This document shows, one piece after another, positions 20,560 to 33,285 of a stretch of DNA of 64,000 bases. The DNA comes from Gnetum montanum (lineage: Eukaryota; Streptophyta; Gnetopsida; Gnetales; Gnetaceae): positions 279,396 through 343,395 of the forward strand of contig MNCI01004113.1 in NCBI GenBank assembly GCA_015680685.1, read 5' to 3'. The notes under the pieces are model-generated. The model worked only from the letters and a program-made list of their open reading frames with translations. It was not told where the DNA came from and ran no database searches. The stretch's first letter is position 1. Every line of letters starts with the position of its first letter. The translations under genes were made by a program, and so were the position numbers.

Positions 20560-21716
20560 TAAATAATCTAAATATATGTCATAAGAGAGATTTCTTCCAA
20601 AAAGTAAATAAATTTATGGTTAAAGATGGAATCTTATACAGAAAGGATTTTAGAAGGGTTTTGTTGGAATTTTTTTATAATGATCAAATCAATCTCATTT
20701 TAAAACAATTCCATGATCATTATAATTTATTTTATGAGTCTTCTAAGTCCACTATGCAACATATACTCTACTATGATTTTTATTGGCCTAATATGTATCA
20801 AAATATTAGTTCAACAATTTAAAGATGTTATGAATGTCAAGTTCATGGACAAAAAATCAAAAAGGCTAGAGCTTCCCTAAACTTGGTGAATGTGGATAAA
20901 CCATTTCAACAATGGGAATTAGATTTTATTGGCATAATTACTCCTTTGAGAGCTAGACATAATTTTATTCTTATGGATATTTATTACTTTACTAAATGGT
21001 CTAAAGTAAAAACTCTAAGAAAAAGTTCAAAATTAGACATGATTAAGTTCTTGGAAGATCAGATTCTAAGTAATTTTGGTCTATCTAAAGTGTTGGTATC
21101 CAATAATGGACTTTCTTTTCAATTTGAAGAATTTATAACGTGGGCATCAGAAAAATCCATCTCTCTATTTTCTTCTTCAAATTATTATCCTCAAGGGAAT
21201 GTCTTAGCTAAATCTACAAATAAAAAGCATATTTCTTTCATTAAAAAGTCAATGGATGGAACCCAAGAAATTGGATTGATTACTGGCAATTCGCATTATG
21301 GACTGATCATATTAGAATGTTATAATATAGTGAAAAAATTGATAAAAATAGGAGTTTCATGACCTTGGAATGTTAGCTTATAACTTAGTATATGGTTTAC
21401 CTACAGGAGTTATGAACAAGATTACAAGTTCAACCTCCCATTTTGTGCAAAAATAGTGTGAAAAAAATTGATAAAAATAGGAGTTTCATGACCTTGCTCA
21501 TAAAAAGAGAAGTTGAAATGGATAGAGCTAAAGATAATTTATTAAAGAATTCTTCTCAAGTCAAAAGTTGGTTTAATAGAAATGCTTTTAAAAGAAACTT
21601 TAAAATAGGTGATTTGATATTATTATGGAATATGAAGAAGCCAAATAAATTTTTGACAACATGGAAGGGTCCATTTCAGATCAATAAACAGTTATCAAAA
21701 GACACATACTAAGTGG
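20560..21716 (+). pseudogene. TE-A integrase, catalytic residues lost
   Basis: The zinc-binding N-terminus is partly readable (FYWPNMYQNIS, then CYECQVHGQ near 20825-20855). The catalytic core shows WELDFIGII (first Asp kept), VSNNGLSF (second Asp now Asn) and GNVLAKSTNK (Glu now Lys), so the DDE triad is broken. A 37-base segment with GATAAAAATAGGAGTTTCAT occurs twice (21327-21365 and 21454-21492) and shifts the frame. The C-terminal GPY/F-type module KIGDLILLW to TWKGPFQINKQL lies at 21606-21700. Confidence 0.83.
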
Positions 21717-21779
21717 GATAGAGTTGCATATTTCATATAATGTTTTACATAAAACATTATTTTGGGAAAATGCTTGCAA

Positions 21780-21910
21780 CTATATATATATATTAGTACA
21801 TGTATATAATATAGTAATATATACATGTATATAACTATAATAATATTGAGTATCCATAGTAGTAAGTAATAAAATTATATATATATATAATTTAATATAT
21901 ATATAACACC
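21780..21910. repeat. AT-rich simple repeats
   Basis: Several (TA)n runs with TATATATATA cores at 21782-21794 and 21876-21905, with dispersed TATGTATA units. It lies in the TE-A 3' untranslated part. No function is inferred. Confidence 0.8.
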
Positions 21911-23010
21911 ATAACATATGTATGTATATCCTATACATATGATTAGGCAAGTATATATGGTATGATAAAATATGTATACATTAGAGTATTTGTTTAAATA
22001 TTAAATTTTAGATGTTAGTTTAAATATTAAATTTATATTATCTCAAAGTAATAATTACTTGTGATGTGTGTAATTGGAAGTAGTGGTTTAGAGAACATCA
22101 TAGTGGTAAATTAATTTTAACAACCAAATACTGAAATTTCAATTAGCCAACTGTATGACAATCAAAACTAAATAAGTTTTGGCTAAGAGGGAAAGTTGGT
22201 TGTTGTAATTGGTGGGAATTTCATATTTACCTTACACTATGCAAAGATATGTGAATTTCTCAGAAACATAACATCTCTCAATTCAACGCTTTAGTATGAA
22301 AAGCAAGTGAAGTGTTTAAGTGTGAGGTAGAAAGATGGTTCTTGGAGAGATGGTAACAAGAAGGCCTTTTATCTAATATGTTATAGGATGCTACCTAGAA
22401 CATGTCATGAGAGCCTATTGTAAAGTAATTGCTTGTGGAGCATCAAGTGAAATCCATTTCTTACTTTGGCATTTGGATGATTTTAGTTTTCTCACTGGTG
22501 GTTGTTCAATACATTCTAATGTTTGGGGCAGTTTTCATTAATGCATAATTGAAGTTGAATACCAAGGAGAGTCCAATAAAGATGATTCTTGGGGAGAGGC
22601 TTTCATGTATCAAGACACGTAAGAAACTACTTGGGAAGAACCTAAAAAATCAATGACAAAAGAGTTGGATGAGAAAGAGACAAAGATAGTTGTTGAAGAT
22701 AAGGGTGAAGCAGAACAAGTTGAAGCTTCAACTAGGCAAGAGGAAGAAAGAAGAGCCTTCATTACTACTAAAATTACATATGAGAGGATTCACAATATGA
22801 GAATCCCTAAAAGAGCTACTTTAACTATTCTCTTCCCACCTATAGAATAGTTTGTATAAGAATTTTTTTGTGTAGTTTCCTATGTTTTATTGGGATTGAG
22901 GTTTTTATTTCACCAAACCTTAAGTTTAAGGGAATTTTTCCTCAAAAAAATATTTTTATTTTTCTATTTAAAAAATGTTTCCAATAAAATTATTTTCTTA
23001 ACTAATGTGC
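21911..23010 (+). other. TE-A 3' untranslated region
   Basis: Between integrase and the purine tract. It includes a small charged frame at 22653-22850 (EDKGEAEQVEASTRQEEER, then PKRATLTILFPP), which may be the remnant of a further element-encoded protein. No homology is recognised. Confidence 0.45.
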
Positions 23011-23027
23011 AAAGAGAGGGATGAGAG
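23011..23027 (+). other. TE-A polypurine tract
   Basis: AAAGAGAGGGATGAGAG stands directly before the 3' LTR start at 23028. It is all purine except one T. Confidence 0.75.
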
Positions 23028-25690
23028 TGTTATCATAGAAGACCATTTTATGGAGTAGTGGTAGAATGTGCCCTTGATGTGAGAGGGAGGTTATTAGACT
23101 TGGGAAAGCTTTGGTAATTCATCAATCGGGGGTTTTTGATTATATTAACATTTTTATAAGATATATTAGGATATGAGAATTATTTTTATTAAATATTCAT
23201 AACACAGCTCATGTCCAAAAACATACTTGGTATGCTTGGAACCCTGCAAACCTTTGAGTACAAGTTCAAATCACATGATTCTAGAGTATATATTTTTGTT
23301 GTGATTGTAGCCAATTACTTGTTCCACATAGAGGAGTATTGTAGTAGTAAAACAATAAATTTCTTTCATTAGCATTGACATAAGAAAATTTCAATCGTGC
23401 TTGGATGTTGGTTTTCAAATTTAAAGATTATCAATGCATCATGAGAATTTGTATCTTTTACAACTAAATCCAAGACAAGTCATCAGTAATAATGCAAATT
23501 TAGTTCTAAGGAAGAAACTAAAATTAGGGCCCAAAAATCTTCAAACTTGTTTTTGGATTTAGTAACAAAAAAATGAAAACAAGAAGAAGAATTTCGTAGC
23601 ATATACATGTGTAAATTATAATGATACATTTGGTAAAATCATTAGCCTACTACAATGTCATAAAGTAGCTACACATACACAAACTTGAATTTAAATCAGA
23701 ACACTAACAAAATTTTAAAAAATAATTAAAGTGTATGGTTGGCTATGGTGGCTTGTTTCACTGAAGAGTAGCTATGGGAAATGGATATAGAAATACTACA
23801 AAAAAAAAGGAAAAAGTAGAACAAGAAAGGCCAAGAACATTAATCTACTATAGAACCAAAGGTCCCTACACAAGGTAAAATGATAGAGCAGCTAGAAAAA
23901 GAAAATCTAAGTTAATGTTTATTCCATTGCTACTATCCATGACCCCTGCATTAGAGGTTCTTGTTGCAAGGATTTCAATGGCCCTGATTACTATAACAAG
24001 GAAATGTCTGGCCTCCACTAGTTGGATCAAGTCAGAACCTAATGCTAATGCCTGCAACTTCAATGGAACCACTATGAACAATGGCAACAATGGCGACGTA
24101 ACAATAGCTGTAGAAACAATGTGGGATGAAGGCCAGAGGCATAGCTGTAAGAGTCCATTGATGAAGGGCTTGGAAACATTTGCTATTGCTTTCTAGAAAT
24201 GACATCAAATGTAAACCAAAGTAGAGCAAATGGTAGGGTTACCCTCCAACATGGGATGAAGGTGACATGGTCCATAGCATAATGGCCATAGGAAATGTAC
24301 ATCCCTTAAATTGTTTACACATCTAATGTAAACATGTAGATGCACATGATCTTAAGGCTACAAGGCCTTAATAATGATTTTTTTCATACATAGTGCACAA
24401 CGTTTAAAGGGGGTAGGGCTTACAAATTAAGAAGGAAGAATTTATGAACATTTGTTAAATAAAACTTTATTTTATGAGAAATTAAAATTTCTATAAAAGT
24501 AATAACTTCCATAAGAAGTTAAAATTATTTCTCCTTGATATTTGTAATTTCTTATGAGATACTTGCCAACTATGGCTTAAATTTCTCATAGAAGTTACAA
24601 CTTCTAGGGTGGTTATGAATTAATCCCCTAGACATCAATTTAGCTACATTGATTTAATTGTATGAGTTTATTTCTTTCCATTTTTTTAGTTACTTAGCTA
24701 ATGATTTAGTATCATGCTTGGCATTAAATTTTTGGATTTTTCTAAGTTGCCTTTATAACTCTATTTTTGCATAATATTAGACTTCTATTAAGGTTTTCCA
24801 AATAAGAGCTTATGTTGTAGAAAAGCATCTTGAGCAATTTAATAGTAGTGTGTTATAGAAATTTCCTATTTGAGTTTAGGGAATCTTGAAAATATTTGAT
24901 CTTCAAGATGACTAAATAGATTCTTTATTTTAAAAGTTTATTACCTTAATATTACAATTTGGAAATTTTGAAATTTTTCTACAAGCTCTATTATTTGCAA
25001 TTCTTGACCAATTTTAACTAGCCAAATAGGAGCTTGTACTTTGTCATTTACAAAGCATTATGGTAGTTAAATAGAGTGTCTTTCATAAAATTTTTTGTTA
25101 AGCTTAGAAGGTTTGGATAATTCATAATATATTGAATTGGAATAGTTTTATTGTAAAGTGTATCCTCATGTTAATTTATGTTGCTGAAATGTTTAAGATA
25201 CCACACATATTTTCTTTCTTTTCTTTTCTCTTTCTAAAACCATTGAATCTAGATCTATCTCTAGTTTACTTGTGGAATTTTCTCTCTAGGGAAAATTAGG
25301 AGTAGATTAGTAGAATTGTGCTCAAACATGTTTGTGAAATTTTATTTATTACAACTAATGTACTATAGGAACTATAGAGACCAAGTGATTGGACAAAATG
25401 GAAGCCTTCAACAACTCACAATATTTGACAAAGTTAGCTTAATTTCTTTTATGATAGCCAATTATAGTTTCATACACAACCCAACCATTTCATCACTCAC
25501 AATAGCAAACACATGATTACATTTAGTTCATTTCACAGCCACTAAGTCTATTTGGAGGTATCTAGGCCTTGGTGTTATCAAAGACTAGCAAGCACCTAAA
25601 CCTTGTTTGAAGAATGCCTTCACTTCCCATGATCCTAGTCACAAGACTTGGAGGCCACAAATTCTTGGCAGTCCCAAACTATCTTAAACC
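23028..25690 (+). repeat. TE-A 3' LTR (fuller copy)
   Basis: Begins TGTTATCATAGAAGACC and pairs with 798-2591. It holds about 0.86 kb (24607-25463) that the 5' LTR lacks. That stretch is AT-rich with no gene or terminal repeats, so it is probably original LTR sequence. The end is placed by the alignment and by AATAT at 25691. Confidence 0.78.
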
Positions 25691-25695
25691 AATAT

Positions 25696-26855
25696 GTACT
25701 TAATGGAATTTAAGAAGAGATTGTACTTATTACATCAAGCCAAGACTATGCCCAAGTCAATAGGATGATTTATTGGAATGAAATACTTGATATTTAGATC
25801 ATCTATGTAGCTATTGATAATTTTGAACATCATGTTACTAAAGATAAAATTCATGAATCTTTAATATTTTGCTCTAGAGTTTCTAAATTCAAAAGTCATT
25901 TTTATTTAGCAAAACATTTCCCAATAAGATCATGAAAGTTATGAAGCATTACTGCTTGTGATTGATTTGAATTTAGTTGTAACTTGAGAAGCCTTTCATA
26001 AAATGATGTAAATAATAACTTTCTAGTGTGTCTATGTGTTGATTACTATTAGGTAATAGAACATCATATTTTAAAGTCACTTTCTTGAGATCACAAAAAT
26101 CAATGCATATTTTAATGACTTCATTTTTCTTAGGAATGATTACCATGTTGGATATTGAGATGGATTAGTCTACAAGACATATGAATTTGACATTGTAGAG
26201 CTTAGTTACCTCATTTTTGATAGCTAACGCTAGATTAGGATTGATCTATTTGACTTTTTATTTGATAAGTTTGGAATCCTCAAGTATGATATTATGTTGA
26301 ATGTGAATAGGATCTAAACATGACATGTCATTGTATTCCCATACCAAGGCAATATAATTTTTTAAAAGTATTTATAGGATGGACTCTTTAATGTCATTAA
26401 GCAAGTATGCCTTCAATTATAGGGTTTTTTTTTCTTATTTAAATGATTTGTTATGGTAAGCTCTAGTAAGGGATCATTGGCTAGGATGGTTTTTCAATCC
26501 AACTAAGGAAGGTTATTTTTAGAAATTAAGTCTTCTTTGGTAATTTTTATCATAGAGATTATGGAGTCTAAGAAGTCAAGTAACGAGAAATTGATCAAGT
26601 CCTTATTGAGAGGTTAGGTGATTTGGCCATGGAGTCTCTCTAGGAAAAGTGGTTTGCATAACCCTTTAGAAAGAGTTTTATCATTCTCTTTATAAGAAAT
26701 AATTTCATAAGAAGTAAAAACCTATAAGCATACTTCTAAATAGGAGCAAGGCCTAATACTTTTCTTGTCCCAAAGGGAATGCCTTTCAAGATTGGTTGTA
26801 AGGATGAAAACATGAAATGAAATCTTCAAAATTATTGGGCTTTCTCTTTAGACTC
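25696..26855 (-). pseudogene. Older Ty3 RT fragment (minus strand), host of TE-A and TE-C
   Basis: Read on -, the stretch from about 26330 down to 25960 gives Ty3 RT blocks: INPNLALAIKNEVTKLYNV, SNMVIIPKKNEVIKICIDF and DTLESYYLHHFMKGFSSYN, with stops between them. This is the first third of an RT, without its catalytic YxDD box. It is the remainder of a still older element whose other parts were separated by TE-A on one side and TE-C on the other. Upstream linker-like sequence extends to 26855. Confidence 0.65.
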
Positions 26856-27857
26856 TGATGCAAGAGTGGCACCTCAATATACCCTAATAGGATCCATTCT
26901 ACAACTTCCAATAAAATCTAGCTTTAAAGATAAAAATAACATAATGAAATAAAGATAAGTTTTCTTTTATTAAGAAAATTCTCAAAATACATAAAACATA
27001 CATCACAATGAGGAGCCAAACATACCTTATAACAATCCCAAGAATATTAGAGGCCACACCTTTCCCTTCTTAATCCTCAATTTCTCAAAATGGAGCCCAA
27101 GCTCAATATAAGACACTTATAAGAGATTCCCTCAACCTCTCTAAAGTGCTCTTCCATGCCTCTCAATCAATTTCCTTGCACAAGATATGCTCCCCAAGAA
27201 TGCTTTGTCTTGCTCTTGGTCTGGGTTTGGTCTTAACCTTTGGTGTTTGGCACTTTAGCCTTTGACACTTCAATACTTCTACACAAACATTAGTGAGTTG
27301 CATTAATATTTATAAGCAATAGGAAGATAAGAATTCTAGAAATTTTTCTTCAACTCAACTTGAGATTCTTTAGCTATTTTCCAAGTCTTCGCATCTTCTC
27401 TCTAGTTGTTTTCATTTTTCTTTCACTATTTCCATCATTTTTTGATTATTTCTCAAATTGGAATGGGCATTTTCAGAAGTTTCCCAATCTAGTTGGATCA
27501 TTTTTTGCTTTTTTTGGGACATATCCTATGAAAACCCAACTCTTAAGGGAATGTTTACTATTTTTCTAGGATGTCCCATCTGGTCTTGGGATGCCTCAAT
27601 TTCTAGAGGGATGGTTTAGCTGGGACATTCCACTTTCTAATGAGAAGTCTCACCTCTAGGTGACAAACACAAAATTGCTTGTTTTGATGCATGAAACCTT
27701 CATATGCCTCCAAACAAGTTTCCATAGGCCTTAGAACCCACTAAACTCATCAAAATGAGTCCAAAACATTTAAAAATCATCCCCAATATAATTAACATAA
27801 GAAGATACATAGCATGTAAGGTAGAACAAGGGGATCATAAGAGATATCCCTACACTA
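26856..27857 (-). repeat. TE-C 3' LTR
   Basis: Left copy of the pair; shared landmarks include GAGATTCCCTCAACCTCTCT near 27123 and AATGAGTCCAAAACA near 27756. On - it is preceded by a purine-rich stretch (AAGGATGGAAGAG) at about 27858-27877. Confidence 0.72.
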
Positions 27858-29680
27858 GCTCTTCCATCCTTAAAAATGTTGTGCTTCATAATCTTTCACA
27901 AGCTATAAGGCACAATGCCCCCATCAATCAAGTCCATCACAATAATCATGACTCATTTCATTACAAACATGAGAATGAATATCATCTGAGGTTTTGATTT
28001 TGAGCTTCCCTTGCTTATTCAATCCTGTCTTCATGTCCCACCATGCTTCCTTTATCTAATCATCTCCTTGAAATGCTTCCCTTTCATCTCCATGATGACT
28101 CAAACCTACAACAAATAAAATATAAGAAAAAGAAAAAGGATTATACTTTCTTAATCTAACATCCCTTCTTTGCTTCTTTTTCCTCTTCTTCACCTTCTTC
28201 TTTGTGTTTGAAAGACTACCACTTAGCTTTCTTTCATCCTTAGCACAATCATGCAAATTACCTTCATGTTGCTCATTTATTTTATAGAAAAGATAATCAA
28301 CTTCAACAACATACCTGCAATTTAGAGATGATAAAGACATTGTTTAGAAATGATAATTAGAGAAAAGACAATTAATTGCAAGCATCTCTAAATTCTAGAA
28401 AATCATATTATTATCAATGTCTTTACTCATAGCAATAATGACCTTCTCACAATGACTATTCCATGAGCCATCATCATTAAACAAATTATAATTATTAGTC
28501 TTCCTCTTACTAAAAATGGTATCAAAAGTCATAACATAACTCTCAATCGCATCACAATCACCATAATGATCATGATAATCATCATTACCATTGAACAAAC
28601 AACAACCAAGCTCAAGTAAAAAAATACTATCCATCACACTAGCTTCAACATGAGATACATTACTACCATCAACAAGGTTAAGCTCACCCTTACCTCTTCA
28701 TGGATTCTCTCATCTATCTTTGGTTCAACATGATCTTCAACATGTGGCTTTCCAAGCTCATTAAAGCTTGAAGGCTTAAGATTTCAAATAGGAGTTCCTA
28801 ATTCCAATCACCTCTCCTCTTCATTAAAATCATCAACAATATCTGCATCCCACTTTGGAGGTACCAACTTAAAAGGTAAACTCTCCTCCATGGCTTTAAC
28901 ATTAGATGCATCAAAAACTTCATCAATGTAATTATTCTCCCACATACCTTAGCTAGAAGACTCACCTCTCTCCCATGAGATAGCCTCAACTTGGCATATA
29001 ATCTTCTTTTCCTTTCTATAAGATATAGAAAAATTGCAAAAAAAATGAGTATCATACCTTATAGTGCTACTCTTGATCCTTCTTGAAAAAGTCCCTTAAT
29101 CTTGACCACTCTTTTGACTTTGATCCATTACCTCCCATGACTTATGAGGTAGGAACTCTCCTTGATCAGAAACATACACCATCTTGAACTTTTAAGAGCT
29201 CTTTGTCCCCTTTATGAAGCTCTTGGTTTCCTCCCTTGAATCCATTGCATATTGAGCACTCCTTATCTCAATAAGAGATACTTGAGAATTCCCTTTCTCA
29301 TAAATTTGTACTTCACTAGATCCTTCATCTTCCTTCCTTTCTTGATGGATAGAAGATATTCTCTTAATTATCCTTAAAATATTTCATATTTTAGTCTTGA
29401 ATTTCTCCATATCTATTCTTGAAGTTTCTACAAAATATTGATGCTTGTGAACTGTCACTTTGGGAAGAAATTCTTGCATTTTAGCAACAAAAGCTTTAAA
29501 CAAGTCCTTAAAATCTTGAAGCACTTGTCTAAGCTCTTGATTTTTCTTCTTCTTTGAAGCCATACCTAAAACAACAAGAATGATATTCAAATGAAAATGC
29601 ATAAATATCCACAATAATTCTCCTTTCATTTAAATAAAACACCAAGCTTCAATATAAAAGTGTGAAAACCTCCAAACCTT
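27858..29680 (-). pseudogene. TE-C interior with an unrecognised protein frame
   Basis: On - a frame opens with MASKKKKNQELRQVLQDFKD (ATG near 29562). A different frame further on reads FKLVPPKWDADIVDDFNEE near 28800-28880. The predicted product is charged and partly helical, with no protease, RT, RNase H or integrase motif. It may be a degraded gag-like or element-specific protein; I do not recognise it. Stops and at least one frame change are present. Confidence 0.4.
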
Positions 29681-29693
29681 GGCTCTAATACCA
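29681..29693 (-). other. TE-C primer binding site (initiator tRNA-Met)
   Basis: On - the string TGGTATTAGAGCC follows the LTR end. It matches the common plant site TGGTATCAGAGCC with one C-to-T change. Confidence 0.78.
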
Positions 29694-29696
29694 ATC

Positions 29697-30695
29697 TGGT
29701 ACATGGGTGGCACTTTAATATATTCTTATAGGACTCATTTCATAACTTCCAAGAAAATCTAGCTTAGAAAATAAAAAAAATACAATGAAATAGAGAAAAT
29801 TTTCCTTTAATTAAGAAAATTCTCAAACTATACAAAAACTACATTAAGATGAGGAGCCAAGCTTAACTCATAACTATCCCAAGAATCTTAAAGGCCACAC
29901 TTATCCTCTCTCAATCCTTAATTGCTGATAATGAAGCCCAAGCTTAAGACAAGACACTTACCAGAGATTCCCTCAACCTCTCTTAAGTTCTCTCCCTTGC
30001 CTCTTACTCAATTTCTTGCACAAACTCTCTTCTTGCATAAGCTCTTCTCCTCAACAGCTCTCTATCTTGCTCTTGGTTTGGGTTTGTCCTTTGGCCTTTA
30101 GTGTTTGGCACTTTGGTACTTCCACACAAACAATGGTGAATTACATCAATACTTATAAGCAACCAAAAGATAAGAAGCCTAGAAGACTTTTCTTAGCTTG
30201 AGGTTCTTTAGTTGTTTCCCAAGTATTCTTACCTTCTCCTCAGTTGTTTCCATCTTTCTTTGACTATTTCCCATATTGGAATAGACATTTTTGGAAGTTT
30301 TCCTATCCATCTAGGTCATCTCTGGATTTTTTGGGATGTCTTGTGTAAAAACCTACCTCTAAGAAGAAATGTCTCCTATTTTTCTAGGACATTCTATCCA
30401 GTCCTAGGTTGCCCCAATTTTTGGTGGAACATCTCAACTAGAACATTCCATGTTTTGGTGAGACATCTCACCTGTAGATAGCAAATACAAAAATGCTTGT
30501 TTTATTTTCTGGAACCTCCAAATGTCTCCAAACAAGTTCCCATAGATCCTAGAACCTCTTAAAATCATAAAAATGAGTTCAAAACACCTCAAAATATGTC
30601 AAAACATCCAAGAATCATCCTCAACAAAGTCAACATAAGAAGCCACATAGCATGTACGATAGAATAAGGGGATTGGAAGAGGTGTTCCTACACTA
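29697..30695 (-). repeat. TE-C 5' LTR
   Basis: Right copy of the pair, partner of 26856-27857, next to the primer site. The small + frames at 30016-30481 are not genes. Confidence 0.72.
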
Positions 30696-31138
30696 GACTT
30701 CCTCTTTGATGATTTAATGTACTATGAAATTTTTAATATTATTATTTATTTTTTGGATGTAACATCCCTTCCAATGTTAACTCCCTTCCATCACTTGTAA
30801 TTGGTAATTAGTTACACCATTCAATTGCTTTCTTAAATTCATTTCAAGTTGAATAAAAAATATTGGTTTCTTTTATTGTAACACATGTAGTCATCAACAA
30901 TAGTCACTTTAGTTATTAAAACATTATAATTACATAATTATGTATGATCCACCATTAAGCTTTCCATTTTAGTTAGATGATTTATTATATGTAAGAAAGC
31001 TTTTCTGAATTTTTTTAAAAAAAATGTTTATTTTTTTTGATATTCTCCTTAATTTAACTCCATATGCAATTCTATTTCTAAAAGTAAAATTTTCAGATTT
31101 TTAGAGTGCTTTACGCTAATAACACTACATAATTTTTT

Positions 31139-31234
31139 GATGAAAAATTTTAGCTTAAAATTGGGAATGAGGCTATTTAATTTTGTGATGGAAAATTTTA
31201 GCTTAAAATTAAGGATTAAGAAAATTTGTCAATT
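31139..31234. repeat. 48-bp tandem duplication
   Basis: Units starting GATGAAAAATTTTAGCTTAA (31139) and GATGGAAAATTTTAGCTTAA (31187) repeat with a 48-base period. Confidence 0.7.
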
Positions 31235-32167
31235 GTGATAAACTTAAAAATTATAACATAAAGATTTTCAAGTAATGTGGATGGTTCAAAAAAAGTGCAC
31301 TTGAAATAAATTAAATGTCTAACTATTAGGAGAAATACATACTCCATTCAAGCTATAGTAATAAATTCTTGTTTTTTTATTTTTACTCAAGAGATCATAG
31401 AAATCAAATACTTGTTTTGAAAATTGATGAAAGAAACATAATGTAAATTTGAAGTTTCATACAAAAACAAATTTCACATGCATCTAACATTTCCATTTAT
31501 ATTCTAATCCAAGCTTGCAAGTGGCTTCAACCTATAGCATTCCCTAATACCACATGGTCATTGCTCTTAGAAAAGAAACTAGACATGGATGAAATGTCGA
31601 TAATGGTATATTTTGATTCCTTCTAAGTAAGGAAAGAATTAGGGTATACCTATGTCCTTCTATGAACACATAAATATCAATGATGTATAATAAAATACTA
31701 TTAATTTAAAAGCTTCAAGTTATGTATTCAATTCTAATAGTTAATATCAAGTTATAGATTGCAATGACTTATAGTAGAAGACTAATGTTTTTAGTATTTT
31801 CTACCCAACGTTAAACATGTGATGTACTCTCAATGTTTCTTTTTTCTTATTATCAATATTATTTTCTAGTTTGACACATGCATCTCCTTTTGGTTCAAAT
31901 AACTCCCAAATAATAAGAGAATGCATAAGATATACTTCTACTTAATTGATAGATCAAAGAATTATATATGAATATAATTTTAAAATAATTTTAGATGAAT
32001 ATAGTGAGAAATTATATGTGATTTCAATTGGCAATTCTTTTCTTCACAAGATAATGAGAAAAATACTTAAGTCAATTATCACTAGTTACAAAGGAATACA
32101 ATAATAAGCATAGGTCATCCAATGTAACATGTTAGCTATAGATCTTTAGATGTACTTATAAATAATC

Positions 32168-32323
32168 AGATGTTAACCTAGTAGTAAAGACTCTTAAATT
32201 AAAAGCTCCAAGTTATGGATTTAATTCTAATGAACAATGCTGAGTTGTAAATTTCTATTTATACTATATATATTAAACTATACCTATATTACAATTAGTT
32301 TAGGGTTCCAACATCTCCTCCCC
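32168..32323 (+). repeat. tRNA-derived SINE copy
   Basis: A member of a family with a tRNA-like head: GTTAACCTAGTAGTAAAGAC (box A region) and ATGGATTTAATTCTAA (decayed box B), then a tail ending GGGTTCCAACATCTCCTCCC. Other copies lie at 32350, 33231/38654 and 40748. A shorter, worn copy may start near 31700. Confidence 0.65.
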
Positions 32324-32349
32324 CTTCAACAAATTATTTCATGTTCTAA

Positions 32350-32510
32350 CAATAAAGTGTTAACCTCTTGATAAGACTCTTGATTTGAAATGTCTAGGTT
32401 ATAGTTTCAATTCTGCTAGGTAATGTGGAGTTGTAAAGTTGTAATTTGACTATCTATCTTAAACGTAAATATTATTATATGTTTTAGGTTCCAATAGCTT
32501 CCTACACCTT
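32350..32510 (+). repeat. tRNA-derived SINE copy
   Basis: Same family, nearly end to end with the previous copy: GTTAACCTCTTGATAAGACT, TAGTTTCAATTCTGC (box B) and a tail ending TTTTAGGTTCCAATAGC. Confidence 0.65.
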
Positions 32511-33230
32511 TCCACCTTACCTCCCTACCATTGCCTCTCCCCATTTCATCCTTACTTAAAAAAAAGTTTCAGGTTATGACACTTCATCCATAATAAATAA
32601 GTATAGATTAATTTAAAGGATTAAAAAATTGTAAAGTTATGAAAGTTTCCAACTTCTAAAATTATGAAATGTTGTTTTAAAATAAAATTTTTATTTGATA
32701 AAATAAAATACAATGTAATTGGAAAAATATATAATGAAGTATTAATGTTCTATATCATTTAGAAGAATTCATACAAAATTCAATAATATGTTTAATCACC
32801 ATTAAACATGCATATTATTTTTCAGCATATATTTTATCCTCCACATATATTCAAGGAGATAGGAATCATGTAACTTCCTCCTTTAGCCATTTCATGAAAT
32901 GCTAACTTTTATTTCTCATCATGTACTTTCTGTATTTTTATAAATACTTGTGATGGGGTCTTTACAATGTAGTAAGTGATTGATCATCCTATTATTAAAC
33001 TAAATTTTTTGAAGCCATTATGAATCATAAGGCTTTCAAATATTACTATAAATAATAGAACCAAGCTTAATTCATTAATAAATATAATCTATCAATATTT
33101 TCTTAGATCTATCTTCAATAATAGTAAGAAAACTACTATTTGAGTCACACTCAATTCTTTCAGATACCTACTAATTTACAAGAGGTTTACCTTTGTTATA
33201 TTTTCTCTTTTCAAACTTGGACTTATCAAA

Positions 33231-33285
33231 CAATAAGGTGTTAACCTAGTAATAAGACTCTTGATTTGAAAGTTAGAAGTCATGG
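33231..33285 (+). repeat. SINE, 5' half, split by TE-D
   Basis: Head of a SINE (GTGTTAACCTAGTAATAAGA) ending CATGG, where TE-D is inserted; it continues at 38654. The whole SINE is flanked by a 20-bp duplication, TCAAACTTGGACTTATCAAA at 33211-33230 and the same with one change at 38755-38774. This is typical of target-primed insertion. Confidence 0.85.

Larger units (their letters stand above)
798..25690 (+). mobile_element. TE-A: Ty3/Tat-like LTR retrotransposon, nested host of TE-B
   Basis: Two long direct repeats (798-2591 and 23028-25690) bracket a primer site, gag-pol remains in + orientation and a purine tract. Five bases AATAT stand at both outer ends (793-797 and 25691-25695), and the right-hand copy lies where the LTR alignment predicts the end. 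The interior is split by TE-B (2844-16677). Gag, protease, archaeal-type RNase H, RT, RNase H and integrase can be read in that order. All are broken by stops, and RT has lost its catalytic centre, so this copy is dead. The LTRs differ visibly and mostly by transitions, so the insertion is old. Assignment to the Tat branch rests on the extra RNase H and the gag-PR linker style. Confidence 0.82.
26856..30695 (-). mobile_element. TE-C: small non-autonomous LTR retrotransposon
   Basis: Two direct repeats of about 1 kb (26856-27857 and 29697-30695) flank about 1.8 kb of interior. Orientation is - because an initiator-Met tRNA primer site, read on -, lies against the right LTR (29681-29693). Flanks read GACTC (26851-26855) and GACTT (30696-30700), a probable target duplication with one transition. 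The interior has no protease, RT or integrase. The LTRs are clearly diverged, so the copy is old. Ends are uncertain by about 3 bases. Confidence 0.75.
30696..33210. other. Intergenic repeat-rich DNA
   Basis: No coding frame of note. It contains one 48-bp tandem pair (31139-31234), decayed SINE copies and A/T-rich DNA. It may include remains of the element that hosted TE-C, but no motif confirms this. Confidence 0.5.

Noticed and set aside
24607-25463. A separate transposon inserted in the TE-A 3' LTR
   Set aside because: No terminal repeats or target duplication; the other LTR has a filler-type scar, so deletion there explains the difference better.
33231-33285. tRNA gene
   Set aside because: Boxes A and B are present in the rejoined sequence, but no cloverleaf acceptor pairing is kept and the sequence belongs to a repeated SINE with target duplications.
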